Origin: an uncultured Verrucomicrobiota bacterium
GTDB taxonomy: Bacteria; Verrucomicrobiota; Verrucomicrobiia; Opitutales; Seribacteraceae
Reading direction: 5' to 3'
Length of the DNA: 64,000 nt
NCBI GenBank assembly: GCA_902612125.1
Contig: CACMBV010000006.1
Span: 42,807-106,806 of the forward strand
The notes beneath the pieces were generated by a model that saw nothing but the letters and a program-made list of their open reading frames with translations, searched no databases and had not been told where the DNA came from. The translations under genes were made by a program, and so were the position numbers. Shown here in pieces: positions 8,563 through 16,630 of the stretch (positions are counted from its first letter, which is position 1; every line of letters starts with the position of its first letter).

Positions 8563-10158
8563 TTATAATTTTGGCGGACTTGACTTGCGTACTTTAACGA
8601 ATTCTCGTGTAGCTCTTCTCTCTTTTTTGAGGTTTTTCTTTTTGGAAGCCTCGTTTACAAAAAGCGGAATAAATAGAAAAAAAGTACTTCCTTTTCCCTC
8701 CTCGGACACAAAGCCTATTTTACCGTTGTGATCTTCTATAAATAACTTCGAGTTGTAGAGGCCGAACCCTGATCCTTTCGTGGATTCCTTGGTGGAAAAG
8801 AAGGGGTCAAAAAGTTTATCTTTTATGGACTCAGCAATACCCTTGCCGTTATCAGATATACATACTTCAGCACCAGTGCACTTCGCAAACTCGGAATAAC
8901 TTCTTTTATCCGCAAGTAAAGGAGCACCTTTATTGACCTTACGGACCGAAATGGAAATTCTCCCGGTTCTTTCAATTGCATCCCTTGCATTAATGGCTAA
9001 GTTCAGAATAACCTGCCTAAATCCAGTTTCTTCGATAAAGGCGGGCAAGGCTTCCTTCCCAAAATTTGTTTTAATTTTGGCGCTTCTTGGAATAATAATT
9101 TCAAGTAGATCCATTTGATCTTTTAGGAGTAGTCGCAAGTCCTGAACCGCACGGTTCGCTGGTTTTTCCCTGTGTAAGTCGATTATTCTTCTAACAAGTT
9201 TTTGTGCCTGCATCGCACTTTTTTTAATCTGCCCCATACCATTAGCCATGGGGTCATCCTTTTCCATCATTCCAAAATATAACTCACTAATTGAGAAAAT
9301 TCCGGCCATTAAATTGCTGAAGTCATGCACCAAACCGTTGGTTAGGGTTGCCAATCCTTCCCTCCACACAGAATTTGATAGACGATGCTCTGCGATTGCT
9401 TGTCTCGTAATGTCGATTAAAACTCCATCGTAGCCTAAGAGTTTGCCTTGTGAGGTAATACTTGGAGTGCGAATGTCCAAAAGGTAAATAATCTGATGAG
9501 TTTTAGGAAGAACCACCCGGTAGGTGAAACTGAAGGTTTGTCCTTTTGGTTTTTGTAAACTGATTTCGTTGATGTAGTGTTCTCTGTCTTGTTCTAAAAT
9601 CTTATTCAAAAATAATCCGCTATCCCTGGAAAATTCACGATACTCTTGAGGGAAAAGAAAGCGGATTCCCTTGGAAAGGTAGCTAAAGGTCATATCAGGA
9701 CGTTGGGTGAAGAAAATCCCGGGGAAATTGCTGATATAATCATCCAGACGGCTTTCAGCTTTTTGCAGTCTTACAAGGGTGCTAGCAATTGCTTTGGGGT
9801 TCTGCATTAAATCACCGAGGAATGCATCTTTTAAGGAGTCATGTGGAGCCAGTCCTGAGGTTATTGATAGAATTGAAATCTTGAGTTTAGGGTATTTCTG
9901 ATAAGTTATGTGTATTCCAATTGAATTTCTGTCACCCTTCCCTAGTGGTAAAAAGTATTTTGCTTTTTGCTTAACTTCAACTTTAGGGATTAGAAATTCC
10001 CACTCCTTTTCCATAGAAATCATGATTTGCCAAAAGGATTGCCCTTTGATTTTAGTGATTGGTTGTCCTACCCAATCACAAAATTCATCCGATGCTTCCA
10101 AGATGAAACCATTTGCCGCCAGAATAATTTGGCCATTTTCGAAGTGTGGTATCTTCAT
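8563..10158 (-). CDS. PAS-domain sensor histidine kinase (NtrB/FlgS-like)
   Basis: A 531-residue kinase with no obvious membrane segment. An N-terminal PAS-like region (FENGQIILAANG...FCDWVG) and a second PAS region (residues ~140-255) precede a phosphoacceptor helix with LVHDFSNL (His278). The HATPase domain shows NLAINARDAI, DNGKGI and GSGFGLY. The overall form is that of soluble NtrB-type kinases that pair with sigma-54 activators. No response regulator is adjacent. It is divergent from flgB and shares a 116-nt spacer holding sigma-54-like elements, so a role in flagellar gene control is likely but inferred. Confidence 0.88.
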   Translation of the reverse strand: MKIPHFENGQIILAANGFILEASDEFCDWVGQPITKIKGQSFWQIMISMEKEWEFLIPKVEVKQKAKYFLPLGKGDRNSIGIHITYQKYPKLKISILSITSGLAPHDSLKDAFLGDLMQNPKAIASTLVRLQKAESRLDDYISNFPGIFFTQRPDMTFSYLSKGIRFLFPQEYREFSRDSGLFLNKILEQDREHYINEISLQKPKGQTFSFTYRVVLPKTHQIIYLLDIRTPSITSQGKLLGYDGVLIDITRQAIAEHRLSNSVWREGLATLTNGLVHDFSNLMAGIFSISELYFGMMEKDDPMANGMGQIKKSAMQAQKLVRRIIDLHREKPANRAVQDLRLLLKDQMDLLEIIIPRSAKIKTNFGKEALPAFIEETGFRQVILNLAINARDAIERTGRISISVRKVNKGAPLLADKRSYSEFAKCTGAEVCISDNGKGIAESIKDKLFDPFFSTKESTKGSGFGLYNSKLFIEDHNGKIGFVSEEGKGSTFFLFIPLFVNEASKKKNLKKERRATREFVKVRKSSPPKL

Positions 10159-10191
10159 AAAATCTTAAGGTTTACAGTGAGGTTCTAATCT

Positions 10192-10207
10192 TGGCAATCA
10201 ACTTGCT
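10192..10207 (+). promoter_or_regulatory. Second, weaker sigma-54-like element upstream of flgB
   Basis: TGGCAATCAACTTGCT matches TGGCAC-N5-TTGC with one mismatch in the -24 box and correct spacing. The predicted transcript would start near 10218, leaving a 57-nt leader before flgB. Its -12 box overlaps the first CTTG-NN-CAAG dyad. It may be a tandem promoter or chance. Confidence 0.35.
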
Positions 10208-10241
10208 CAAGAGACACACTTTAGTTTAAACCTTGAACAAG
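10202..10241. repeat. Tandem CTTG-NN-CAAG dyads 30 bp apart
   Basis: Two 10-bp inverted repeats, CTTGCTCAAG at 10202-10211 and CTTGAACAAG at 10232-10241, have identical half-sites and start exactly 30 bp apart, about three helical turns. The second ends 6 bp before the -24 element of the flgB promoter. They look like paired operator or activator sites for a dimeric regulator; the regulator is not known. Confidence 0.45.
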
Positions 10242-10247
10242 TTTTTT

Positions 10248-10263
10248 TGGCACAAATTCTGCA
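10248..10263 (+). promoter_or_regulatory. Sigma-54-type promoter of the flgB operon
   Basis: TGGCACAAATTCTGCA fits the consensus TGGCAC-N5-TTGCW with one mismatch (CTGC). The -12 cytosine is at 10262, which predicts transcription starting at about 10274, directly before the ATG of flgB at 10275. The mRNA would be leaderless or nearly so. Sigma-54 control of rod and hook genes is known in several phyla. Confidence 0.6.
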
Positions 10264-10274
10264 TTGTTTGATCC

Positions 10275-10664
10275 ATGCCAGCAGTCTTAGACAACCTATA
10301 CAATCAAGAAAATTATCTGATTTCAAAAAAGCTTCTTGATGCTACTCATCTCAGGCACGAAGCACTATCCAATAACATAGCCAATGTGGAGACTCCAGGA
10401 TTCAAAAGGAGGGATCTGCCCCAAACCTTTTCCGTCGAGTTAAGGCGTGCTGTTGACCGAAAGGATTTTCGTAGGGTGAAAGCCTTGCTTCCTCGAAGTG
10501 CGGAAGACAGACAGGCTAAACCCGTACGGATGGACGGCAACACCGTCCAGTTAGACGAGGAACTCTTAGCGATGAACCGTAATGCTCTCAACTATGAGTA
10601 CCTTACTGGAGCAGTGGGCGGTACCATCAAAACCATCAATAAAGCCATTCGCGGTCGGGGCTAA
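10275..10664 (+). CDS. flgB: Flagellar basal-body rod protein FlgB
   Basis: A 129-residue proximal-rod subunit exported by the flagellar type III system. The N-terminus has the rod/hook signature HEALSNNIANVETPGFKR (near residues 31-48) and the C-terminus NRNALNYEYLTGAVGGTIKTINKAI forms the second half of the terminal coiled-coil. Length is typical. It is the first gene of the flagellar run, followed 15 nt later by flgC. The predicted sigma-54 transcription start abuts its ATG, and no Shine-Dalgarno sequence is seen. Confidence 0.95.
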   Translation: MPAVLDNLYNQENYLISKKLLDATHLRHEALSNNIANVETPGFKRRDLPQTFSVELRRAVDRKDFRRVKALLPRSAEDRQAKPVRMDGNTVQLDEELLAMNRNALNYEYLTGAVGGTIKTINKAIRGRG

Positions 10665-10679
10665 TAGGAAAATTTTACC

Positions 10680-11120
10680 ATGAGTATGAATCTTATTCCC
10701 GGAATCGAATCCACAGGAAGTGCTTTGTCGGCTGAAAAGATTCGCCTTGAAATTATTGCTCAAAATATTGCCAACTCCAACACCACCCAAGATGCTTCGG
10801 GGAATGTTTACAAACGCAAGGAAGTCGTTTTTGAGGAATTTATCAAAATTCCCGAAAGGAGAATACCAGGTTATGTGGACGAAAATCTGTACCAAGGCGT
10901 CAGAGTTACGGATGTTATGGACGATCAAACCCCTGGAAGAATGATTTACAACCCTGGGCATCCTCACGCAAATGAAGACGGAATGGTTGAAATGCCAAAT
11001 GTGGATGTTTCCCGTGAAATGGTAGATCTTATTAGTGCTTCGAGAGCCTACGAGGCTAATTTAACCGTCGTAAAAACCTCTAGAAGAATGGCCCAGCAAG
11101 CTTTGGCCATTGGTAAATAG
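10680..11120 (+). CDS. flgC: Flagellar basal-body rod protein FlgC
   Basis: A 146-residue rod subunit that stacks with FlgB, FlgF and FlgG across the periplasm. The N-terminal signature RLEIIAQNIANSNTT and the central NPGHPHANEDGMVEMPNV motif, diagnostic of FlgC, are present. The C-terminus (MVDLISASRAYEANLTVVKT) is the conserved packing helix. A modest purine-rich AGGAAA lies upstream of the ATG. It is flanked by flgB and fliE in the standard order. Confidence 0.96.
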   Translation: MSMNLIPGIESTGSALSAEKIRLEIIAQNIANSNTTQDASGNVYKRKEVVFEEFIKIPERRIPGYVDENLYQGVRVTDVMDDQTPGRMIYNPGHPHANEDGMVEMPNVDVSREMVDLISASRAYEANLTVVKTSRRMAQQALAIGK

Positions 11121-11127
11121 TATTATT

Positions 11128-11535
11128 GTGAACGAAATATCTTCTTTACCCAGTCTCAACGATTTGCTCACGCAAAATCCTAATCTTCGCCCCAACAGCC
11201 AAGCCGAACGACTCGCTCAAAATTTTGAGAATCGAACCAATGCCATTAGCTCTCCTGACCGCGTAGGGTCTCCTGTACAATTAGACCGAACCGCACCTGT
11301 CGATCGCGTTACAGCTCCCGGTTTCGCTCAAATGTTCGAGAAGTTTATTAAAGGGGTGGATCAAAAAAAGAAAATCTCAGCAAGAGAGACTCAGGATTTG
11401 ATTCTTGGCAGGTCCGATAACATACACGAAGCAGTTGTTAAGTCACAGGAAGCTGGGGTGGCATTCAATTTGATGATCGAAGTAAGAAACAAACTCGTGG
11501 ACTCTTACAAAGAATTAATGAGAATGCAGGTATAG
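11128..11535 (+). CDS. fliE: Flagellar hook-basal body complex protein FliE
   Basis: FliE joins the MS ring and export gate to the rod. The C-terminal half carries the family pattern FAQMFEKFIKGVDQ, then IHEAVVKSQEAGVAFNLMIEVRNKLVDSYKELMRMQV. I place the start at GTG 11128 (about 135 aa), which falls just after the flgC stop. A TTG at 11110 in the same frame would overlap flgC by 11 nt and cannot be excluded; neither has a clear ribosome-binding site. Order flgB-flgC-fliE-fliF is the common one. Confidence 0.92.
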   Translation: MNEISSLPSLNDLLTQNPNLRPNSQAERLAQNFENRTNAISSPDRVGSPVQLDRTAPVDRVTAPGFAQMFEKFIKGVDQKKKISARETQDLILGRSDNIHEAVVKSQEAGVAFNLMIEVRNKLVDSYKELMRMQV

Positions 11536-11552
11536 TTTAGAAGATTTCATAT

Positions 11553-13112
11553 ATGAAAGAAAGATTTGAGAAGTTAGGAAAATTATGGGGGAATTTACCA
11601 GGCTCAAAAAAAGCAACCTTACTCACAGCAGCGTTGGGTGTCGTGGGGCTAAGTTTTGCGATTTTGCTGTGGTCGGGCGGAAGCACGCAGATGCGTGTAT
11701 TGGTAAGCGGTGCAGATCCCAAAGACTTGGGTGAAGTCGTGGAGATTTTAAAAACCAACCAAATTCCCTTTGAGTACAACGAAGCAGGTGATTCAATTCT
11801 TGTTCCTGAAGATAAGAGAGCCTCGATGAGAATGGAACTGGCCATGAAAGGCCTACCAAAGACCGGGGATGTTGGTTTCGAGATTTTTGATGAAGGAAAC
11901 TTTGGCATCAGTGATTTCGTTCAAAGAACTAACCACACCCGTGCCATTCAGGGTGAATTGGCAAGAACCATAAGCATGATGGATGCCATACGTTCGGCTA
12001 AGGTCTTCGTGGTTAAGCCTGAAAACAACCTCTTATTAAGTGAAGATCCCAATGACCGACCAAGTGCTTCTGTTTATGTGGATACCGGTGGAAACACGCT
12101 TGATAAAAACTCCGTTATCGCAATACAGTTTCTTGTATCCCGGGCGGTCAAGGGAGTCAATAAATCTCATGTTTCCGTGATGGATAATCAAGGGAATCTT
12201 CTTTCGGAAGAGGGGGAAGATGGCGGTGGTGCAGGAGGGGTAGCAGGACAACTCATGAAGGCATATCAAGCTCAAGAGAGAAGGCTTGAACAAAAAATCG
12301 AAACCATGCTTGCGAGGATTGTCGGTAAAGAAAATGTGGTGGCAAGAGTTTCAGTCAATCTTGACACTAAATCTTCGACCTTACTGGATGAAAAATTTGA
12401 TCCCGAAGGACAAGTGCCTCGCACATCCACCACTGATAAAGATGAGGCAACTACCGTTGAGACTCAGCCACAAAGCAACGCGACTGGAATGGGGGCTAAT
12501 GTGCCTAATGTGAGCCAGGATGCCACCCAACAGGAGCCGATCATGGCGCAAAGTGATGAAAAGAGGGAATCCAAGACCACTGATTTTGAGATAAGTCGTA
12601 CCCTGAAAGAAGAAATGCAGGAACCTGGTGCGATTATCGGCCGAAGTGCCGCGGTCCTAATCGCCAAAGGTGAATCCCCGAGAACCGTGGATCAGATTGA
12701 GGATATTCATGATGCGGTAGTTAACGCAATAGGAGCCCGTTTTGATCAGGTTGACTTAGATACCCATGTTACGGTCCATGAAGTCGAATTTCTTCCTGCA
12801 TTTATGGGACCTGCCGGTGAAACCTTCAATCAATTTGATCATATTTTGCAAACCTATGGACACCACATCAAGAACCTAGTTGGAGTTGTTTTGGCACTTG
12901 TGATTTTCGTGATGTTTCTGCGGATGCTTAAAAAGTTTAAGCCAAGTGATGCTGAGGTTCAGGTATTGGATGAAGACGATCAGCAATTGCTTACTGGAAC
13001 TAGGACTCTTGGCAGCGGGCTTACCCCAGAACTTTTAAATGATTTAATCCAGGAAAAACCTGATAATGTAGGAACGGCTCTCCGTAAATATCTTGAGACT
13101 GGAGCAAAATAA
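11553..13112 (+). CDS. fliF: Flagellar MS-ring protein FliF
   Basis: A 519-residue inner-membrane ring protein that seeds basal-body assembly. A membrane segment spans residues ~20-39 and a second ~439-460, enclosing a periplasmic region with ring-building motifs (RVLVSGADPKDLGEVVEIL, then a segment with ARTISMMDAIRSAKVFVV). The cytoplasmic tail of ~55 residues is the expected FliG-binding part. A Gly- and Glu-rich loop (EEGEDGGGAGG) and a low-complexity region near residues 290-330 are natural linkers. fliG follows after 5 nt. Confidence 0.96.
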   Translation: MKERFEKLGKLWGNLPGSKKATLLTAALGVVGLSFAILLWSGGSTQMRVLVSGADPKDLGEVVEILKTNQIPFEYNEAGDSILVPEDKRASMRMELAMKGLPKTGDVGFEIFDEGNFGISDFVQRTNHTRAIQGELARTISMMDAIRSAKVFVVKPENNLLLSEDPNDRPSASVYVDTGGNTLDKNSVIAIQFLVSRAVKGVNKSHVSVMDNQGNLLSEEGEDGGGAGGVAGQLMKAYQAQERRLEQKIETMLARIVGKENVVARVSVNLDTKSSTLLDEKFDPEGQVPRTSTTDKDEATTVETQPQSNATGMGANVPNVSQDATQQEPIMAQSDEKRESKTTDFEISRTLKEEMQEPGAIIGRSAAVLIAKGESPRTVDQIEDIHDAVVNAIGARFDQVDLDTHVTVHEVEFLPAFMGPAGETFNQFDHILQTYGHHIKNLVGVVLALVIFVMFLRMLKKFKPSDAEVQVLDEDDQQLLTGTRTLGSGLTPELLNDLIQEKPDNVGTALRKYLETGAK

Positions 13113-13117
13113 TCCGT

Positions 13118-14197
13118 TTGTCAGGAACTGGAGTCGATAGAGAAGTACGCATCATGGAAGAGGTCGAAGAAGAAGAGAGTGTAGCTGATAGGTACGCTAA
13201 AATGGTTAAGCATGACAAACTAGCCTTGCTCATGATCGCCTTAGGTCCAGACGCTGCGTCTACCCTTCTTAAAAGGTTTGACGCCAAGGATGCAGAAAAT
13301 ATCTGCAAACGCATTGGTGACTTCCCAATTGTTGAACAGGAACTTAAAGATTGCGTGCTAGACGAATTTTCAGAAATTATTGAGTCTAGTGTAAATTCGA
13401 ATTTAGGGGGAATGAATTTCGCCCAAAAGACCCTCGAAATGGCACATGGTTCCTTGAAGGCAAATAACATTATGAACCGCATAGCCCCCGTCCGTGATTC
13501 CCTCGATTTCATGGACGACATCAAAGAGATGGATTCTGGGCAAATATACAATGTTTTGCGTTTCGAACAGCCACAAACCATTGCTTTCGTACTGGCAAAT
13601 GTGGACCCCGATAAAGCATCGGAAGTGTTGCAACTTATGGCCCCCAATGTTCAGGAACAAGTGATTGAAAGAGTGGGTTCTATGGAAACCACGCCAATGG
13701 ATCAAATTGAAGTTGTAGCCACAACTCTTGGCTCTCGAGTTGGTTCCAAGGGGCAATCCCCTCAAGTCAAAACTGGTGGCGTAAAATCAGCCGCAGACTT
13801 GTTAAATTGGTTCGACAAAGAGGAAGGAAAGGAACTGCTGAAAAGTATTGAGAAACGAAATCCCAAGTTGGGCGGCTCAATACGTCAGAGGATGTTCCGT
13901 TTTGAGGATTTGGTAAGACTAAGTCCCGGGGATATTGCAAAGATCACCAAAGAAGTGGATCAAGATGACCTCGTGATCTCTCTCAAAAATGCTTCAGCTG
14001 AACTCAAAAAAATCATTTATTCAACTATGTCCAAAAGAGCGGTTGAAGCGTTGGAAGAACAACTTGGATTTTTGGGGCCCAAGCGTTTATCAGAAGTCGA
14101 GGCGGCCCAAGATCGTGTAATTCAAATCGTTCGCGAACTCGAGGAGGATGAGGAAATCATACTCGATACAGGAGGCAGCGACGTTGTCGTTCAGTAA
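13118..14197 (+). CDS. fliG: Flagellar motor switch protein FliG
   Basis: FliG forms the part of the C-ring that meets MotA and converts ion flow to torque. The N-, middle and C-terminal domains are recognisable: KLALLMIALGPDAASTLL, then FVLANVDPDKASEVLQLM, then RQRMFRFEDLVRLSPGDIAKI. The TTG at 13118 gives 359 aa; an in-frame ATG at 13154 would give 347 and starts with an acidic stretch. The 3' end overlaps fliH by 14 nt if fliH starts at 14184. Confidence 0.96.
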   Translation: MSGTGVDREVRIMEEVEEEESVADRYAKMVKHDKLALLMIALGPDAASTLLKRFDAKDAENICKRIGDFPIVEQELKDCVLDEFSEIIESSVNSNLGGMNFAQKTLEMAHGSLKANNIMNRIAPVRDSLDFMDDIKEMDSGQIYNVLRFEQPQTIAFVLANVDPDKASEVLQLMAPNVQEQVIERVGSMETTPMDQIEVVATTLGSRVGSKGQSPQVKTGGVKSAADLLNWFDKEEGKELLKSIEKRNPKLGGSIRQRMFRFEDLVRLSPGDIAKITKEVDQDDLVISLKNASAELKKIIYSTMSKRAVEALEEQLGFLGPKRLSEVEAAQDRVIQIVRELEEDEEIILDTGGSDVVVQ

Positions 14198-14861
14198 GTC
14201 TATACCATTCCCTGTGCCTCCGAGCGGGTTTAAGGTTTCGTTTATCGGGAAGCCTGACATTCCGGCGGAGCAATTTTCCTCAGCGAACACCGAATCTTAC
14301 AATCGCGGTAAATCCGAGGCAACCAGCTTTTACCAGACAGAAATTAAAAAATTGCGTGAAGAGATAGCAACTCAACAAAGACAACTTCTTGGTGAAATCA
14401 ATCAGAGGGTAGTTTCGACCGTCGAAGAATTGAACAAAAGGTTGCCGGATTTAGTGATCGGAATTGCCGAGCGGGTTTTGGGCCAAATCAAACTAGACGG
14501 ACAAGGGATCGAACAATTAGTAAAATCAATGATAGGAGAATTTGCTGATGAAAATGAGAAACTTGAAGTCTATTTAAATCCTCAGGATTTGGACCTTCTA
14601 AAGGGATTGCGTAGAACCGAAAACGCAAGCGAGGCATCTGATGAAGAAAATGAAGAAGGTTTTGCCAGTGCTATTGCCGGGATTTTTGATGGACTTGAGG
14701 GAGATGACGCATTACTGAGTGAATATCCTGAAGTGAAGTTTTTTGTTGATGACTCCCTGGAAAGTGGAGATTGTCAAATTAAAAGCAGATTTGGTCTATT
14801 GGACGGAAGGGTTGCTACGAAACTCAGAAAGATCGAAGAGGAGCTTCGGGGTAATGATTAA
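14184..14861 (+). CDS. fliH: Flagellar export regulator FliH
   Basis: FliH binds FliI as a dimer and tethers the ATPase to the C-ring and export gate. The protein has a long central coiled-coil (YQTEIKKLREEIATQQRQLL) and a C-terminal FliH/HrpE-like domain (VIGIAERVLGQIK, then LEVYLNPQDLDLLKG). I chose the TTG at 14184 because GGAGG at 14171-14175 lies 8 nt before it; an in-frame ATG at 14148 would overlap fliG by 50 nt. The 3' end overlaps fliI by 8 nt. Confidence 0.87.
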   Translation: MSFSKSIPFPVPPSGFKVSFIGKPDIPAEQFSSANTESYNRGKSEATSFYQTEIKKLREEIATQQRQLLGEINQRVVSTVEELNKRLPDLVIGIAERVLGQIKLDGQGIEQLVKSMIGEFADENEKLEVYLNPQDLDLLKGLRRTENASEASDEENEEGFASAIAGIFDGLEGDDALLSEYPEVKFFVDDSLESGDCQIKSRFGLLDGRVATKLRKIEEELRGND

Positions 14862-16176
14862 TTCCCTGCACGAAAGATTTTCCCTTATGGAGCAGGGAAT
14901 TCGCGGAGTGCGAACCACTGATAAAATTGGAACCGTCAAAAGAGTGACCGGGCTGATTATAGAATCAGAGGGACCGGAATGCTCTATCGGGCAGGTATGT
15001 TCGATTACCTCCGAAAGACACAATCAGAAAACAGAGGCACAAGTGGTTGGCTTTCGGGAGAATGTTGTTCTTCTTATGGCCTTGGAGAGTGTTCATTTAA
15101 TCCACCCCGGATGTAAGGTTGTATCCAAGAAGAATTCCAACGCCGTGCCATGCGGTCCTTCTCTTTTGGGAAGAATTATTGATGGGATGGGTAGACCCAT
15201 TGACGGCAAAGGTCCTTTGCTTGCTCCACAACGAGAGGGTTTTCATGCCGAGCCTCCAAACCCACTATCTCGAGGTTTGATTTCTGATCATTTTAGCACG
15301 GGCATTAAATCTATTGACACCTTCGTTCCCCTCGGGGTGGGGCAGAGAATTGGAATTTTTGCGGGTAGCGGAGTCGGGAAGTCTATTCTTTTGGGAATGA
15401 TTGCGAGGGGATCGGATGCTGATATAAATGTAATTTCATTGGTTGGGGAGCGTGGTCGTGAGCTCAAAGAGTTTGTCGAACAAGATTTGGGATCCGAAGG
15501 TTTGGCTCGGTCCGTGATTGTTGTCTCCACCTCCGATCAGCCAGCACCCATGCGTATACGTGCTTCCATTCTCGCCACTGCTATTTCTGAAGGTTTCCGG
15601 AATGAAGGAAAGAAAGTTCTTCTGCTCATGGATTCTTTGACTCGTTTTGCCATGGCTCAACGTGAGATAGGCTTGGCTACGGGTGAACCTCCTGCCTCCA
15701 GGGGTTATGTGCCCTCCGTTTTTTCTATGCTTCCCAAAATACTCGAAAGAACGGGTACCGCCGAAACCGGTGCGATCACTGCAATTTATACGGTTTTGGT
15801 GGAGGGGGATGATATGAATGAACCGGTTGCAGATGCCGTCCGTGGTTTTCTGGACGGTCATATTGTGCTTAGTCGTAAGCTTGCCAATGCAAACCATTTT
15901 CCCGCTGTTGATGTGTTGAGTAGCGTAAGTCGTTTAGATCGTGCAGTTTGTACGGAAGATGAGATGGCGTTCATCTCTGAGGCCCGTGATTTGCTCTCAG
16001 TTTACCGTCATAATGAGGACCTAATAAATGTCGGAGCGTATGTAAAAAACAGCAACCCCAAAATAGACCGAGCGATTGAAAAATTTGAACCCATGGAATC
16101 TTTTCTAAAGCAGCGTTATGATAGCTTGAGTACTAGGTCTGATGCCTTTTCCGAGTTGGGGGATATTTTTAAATGA
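14854..16176 (+). CDS. fliI: Flagellum-specific ATPase FliI
   Basis: The cytoplasmic F1-beta-like ATPase of the flagellar type III exporter. From ATG 14854 it is 440 residues, the normal length. The Walker A motif GIFAGSGVGKS and Walker B VLLLMDSLTRFA are intact, as is the ATPase signature PASRGYVPSVFS. The start is supported by GAGGAG at 14838-14843. The frame is open upstream to 14743, but that extension lies entirely within fliH. Confidence 0.96.
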   Translation: MINSLHERFSLMEQGIRGVRTTDKIGTVKRVTGLIIESEGPECSIGQVCSITSERHNQKTEAQVVGFRENVVLLMALESVHLIHPGCKVVSKKNSNAVPCGPSLLGRIIDGMGRPIDGKGPLLAPQREGFHAEPPNPLSRGLISDHFSTGIKSIDTFVPLGVGQRIGIFAGSGVGKSILLGMIARGSDADINVISLVGERGRELKEFVEQDLGSEGLARSVIVVSTSDQPAPMRIRASILATAISEGFRNEGKKVLLLMDSLTRFAMAQREIGLATGEPPASRGYVPSVFSMLPKILERTGTAETGAITAIYTVLVEGDDMNEPVADAVRGFLDGHIVLSRKLANANHFPAVDVLSSVSRLDRAVCTEDEMAFISEARDLLSVYRHNEDLINVGAYVKNSNPKIDRAIEKFEPMESFLKQRYDSLSTRSDAFSELGDIFK

Positions 16177-16625
16177 AAGTCTTTACTTTCAGATTAGAGA
16201 CTCTTTTGCATTTGAGAGAAATTGCTCGAGATAAAGCACTTGCATCCTATGCGAAAGCCATTAACCAAAGACAAGAAATGGAAAAAGCTTTGCATGACCA
16301 CAGTTTGTATCTTGAGGATTTACAACTGCAGATCAGCCTAAAAAGGAAAGATAGCTTTGTTGGTTTTTCGGAAGAAGCTTTTGATCTGTCTGTAAAAACA
16401 GCCAAGGAAAGAATTATCGACGCACACAAGGATCTACAAGAGTCGCTCCATTCTGAAAACGCCAAAAAAAAAATCTATCTCAAGACGGACACGGAATGTA
16501 AAAGTCTCCTCAAATTAAAAGAAAAACAACTACATGAACATTTATGTAAGGAATCCTTGAGGGAAGAAAGAGAATTAGATGATATTATAGGCGGCCGATT
16601 CGTTTTTAACAATATTAGCAACTAA
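16173..16625 (+). CDS. fliJ: Flagellar export chaperone FliJ
   Basis: A 150-residue, almost wholly helical and charged protein starting MKVFTFRLETLLHLREIARDKA, the typical FliJ opening. FliJ sits in the FliI hexamer as a stalk and helps deliver chaperone-substrate complexes. The sequence itself is weakly conserved, so the call rests on the N-terminal pattern, the coiled-coil and its position. It overlaps the fliI stop by 4 nt (ATGA). Confidence 0.85.
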   Translation: MKVFTFRLETLLHLREIARDKALASYAKAINQRQEMEKALHDHSLYLEDLQLQISLKRKDSFVGFSEEAFDLSVKTAKERIIDAHKDLQESLHSENAKKKIYLKTDTECKSLLKLKEKQLHEHLCKESLREERELDDIIGGRFVFNNISN

Positions 16626-16630
16626 TTATT

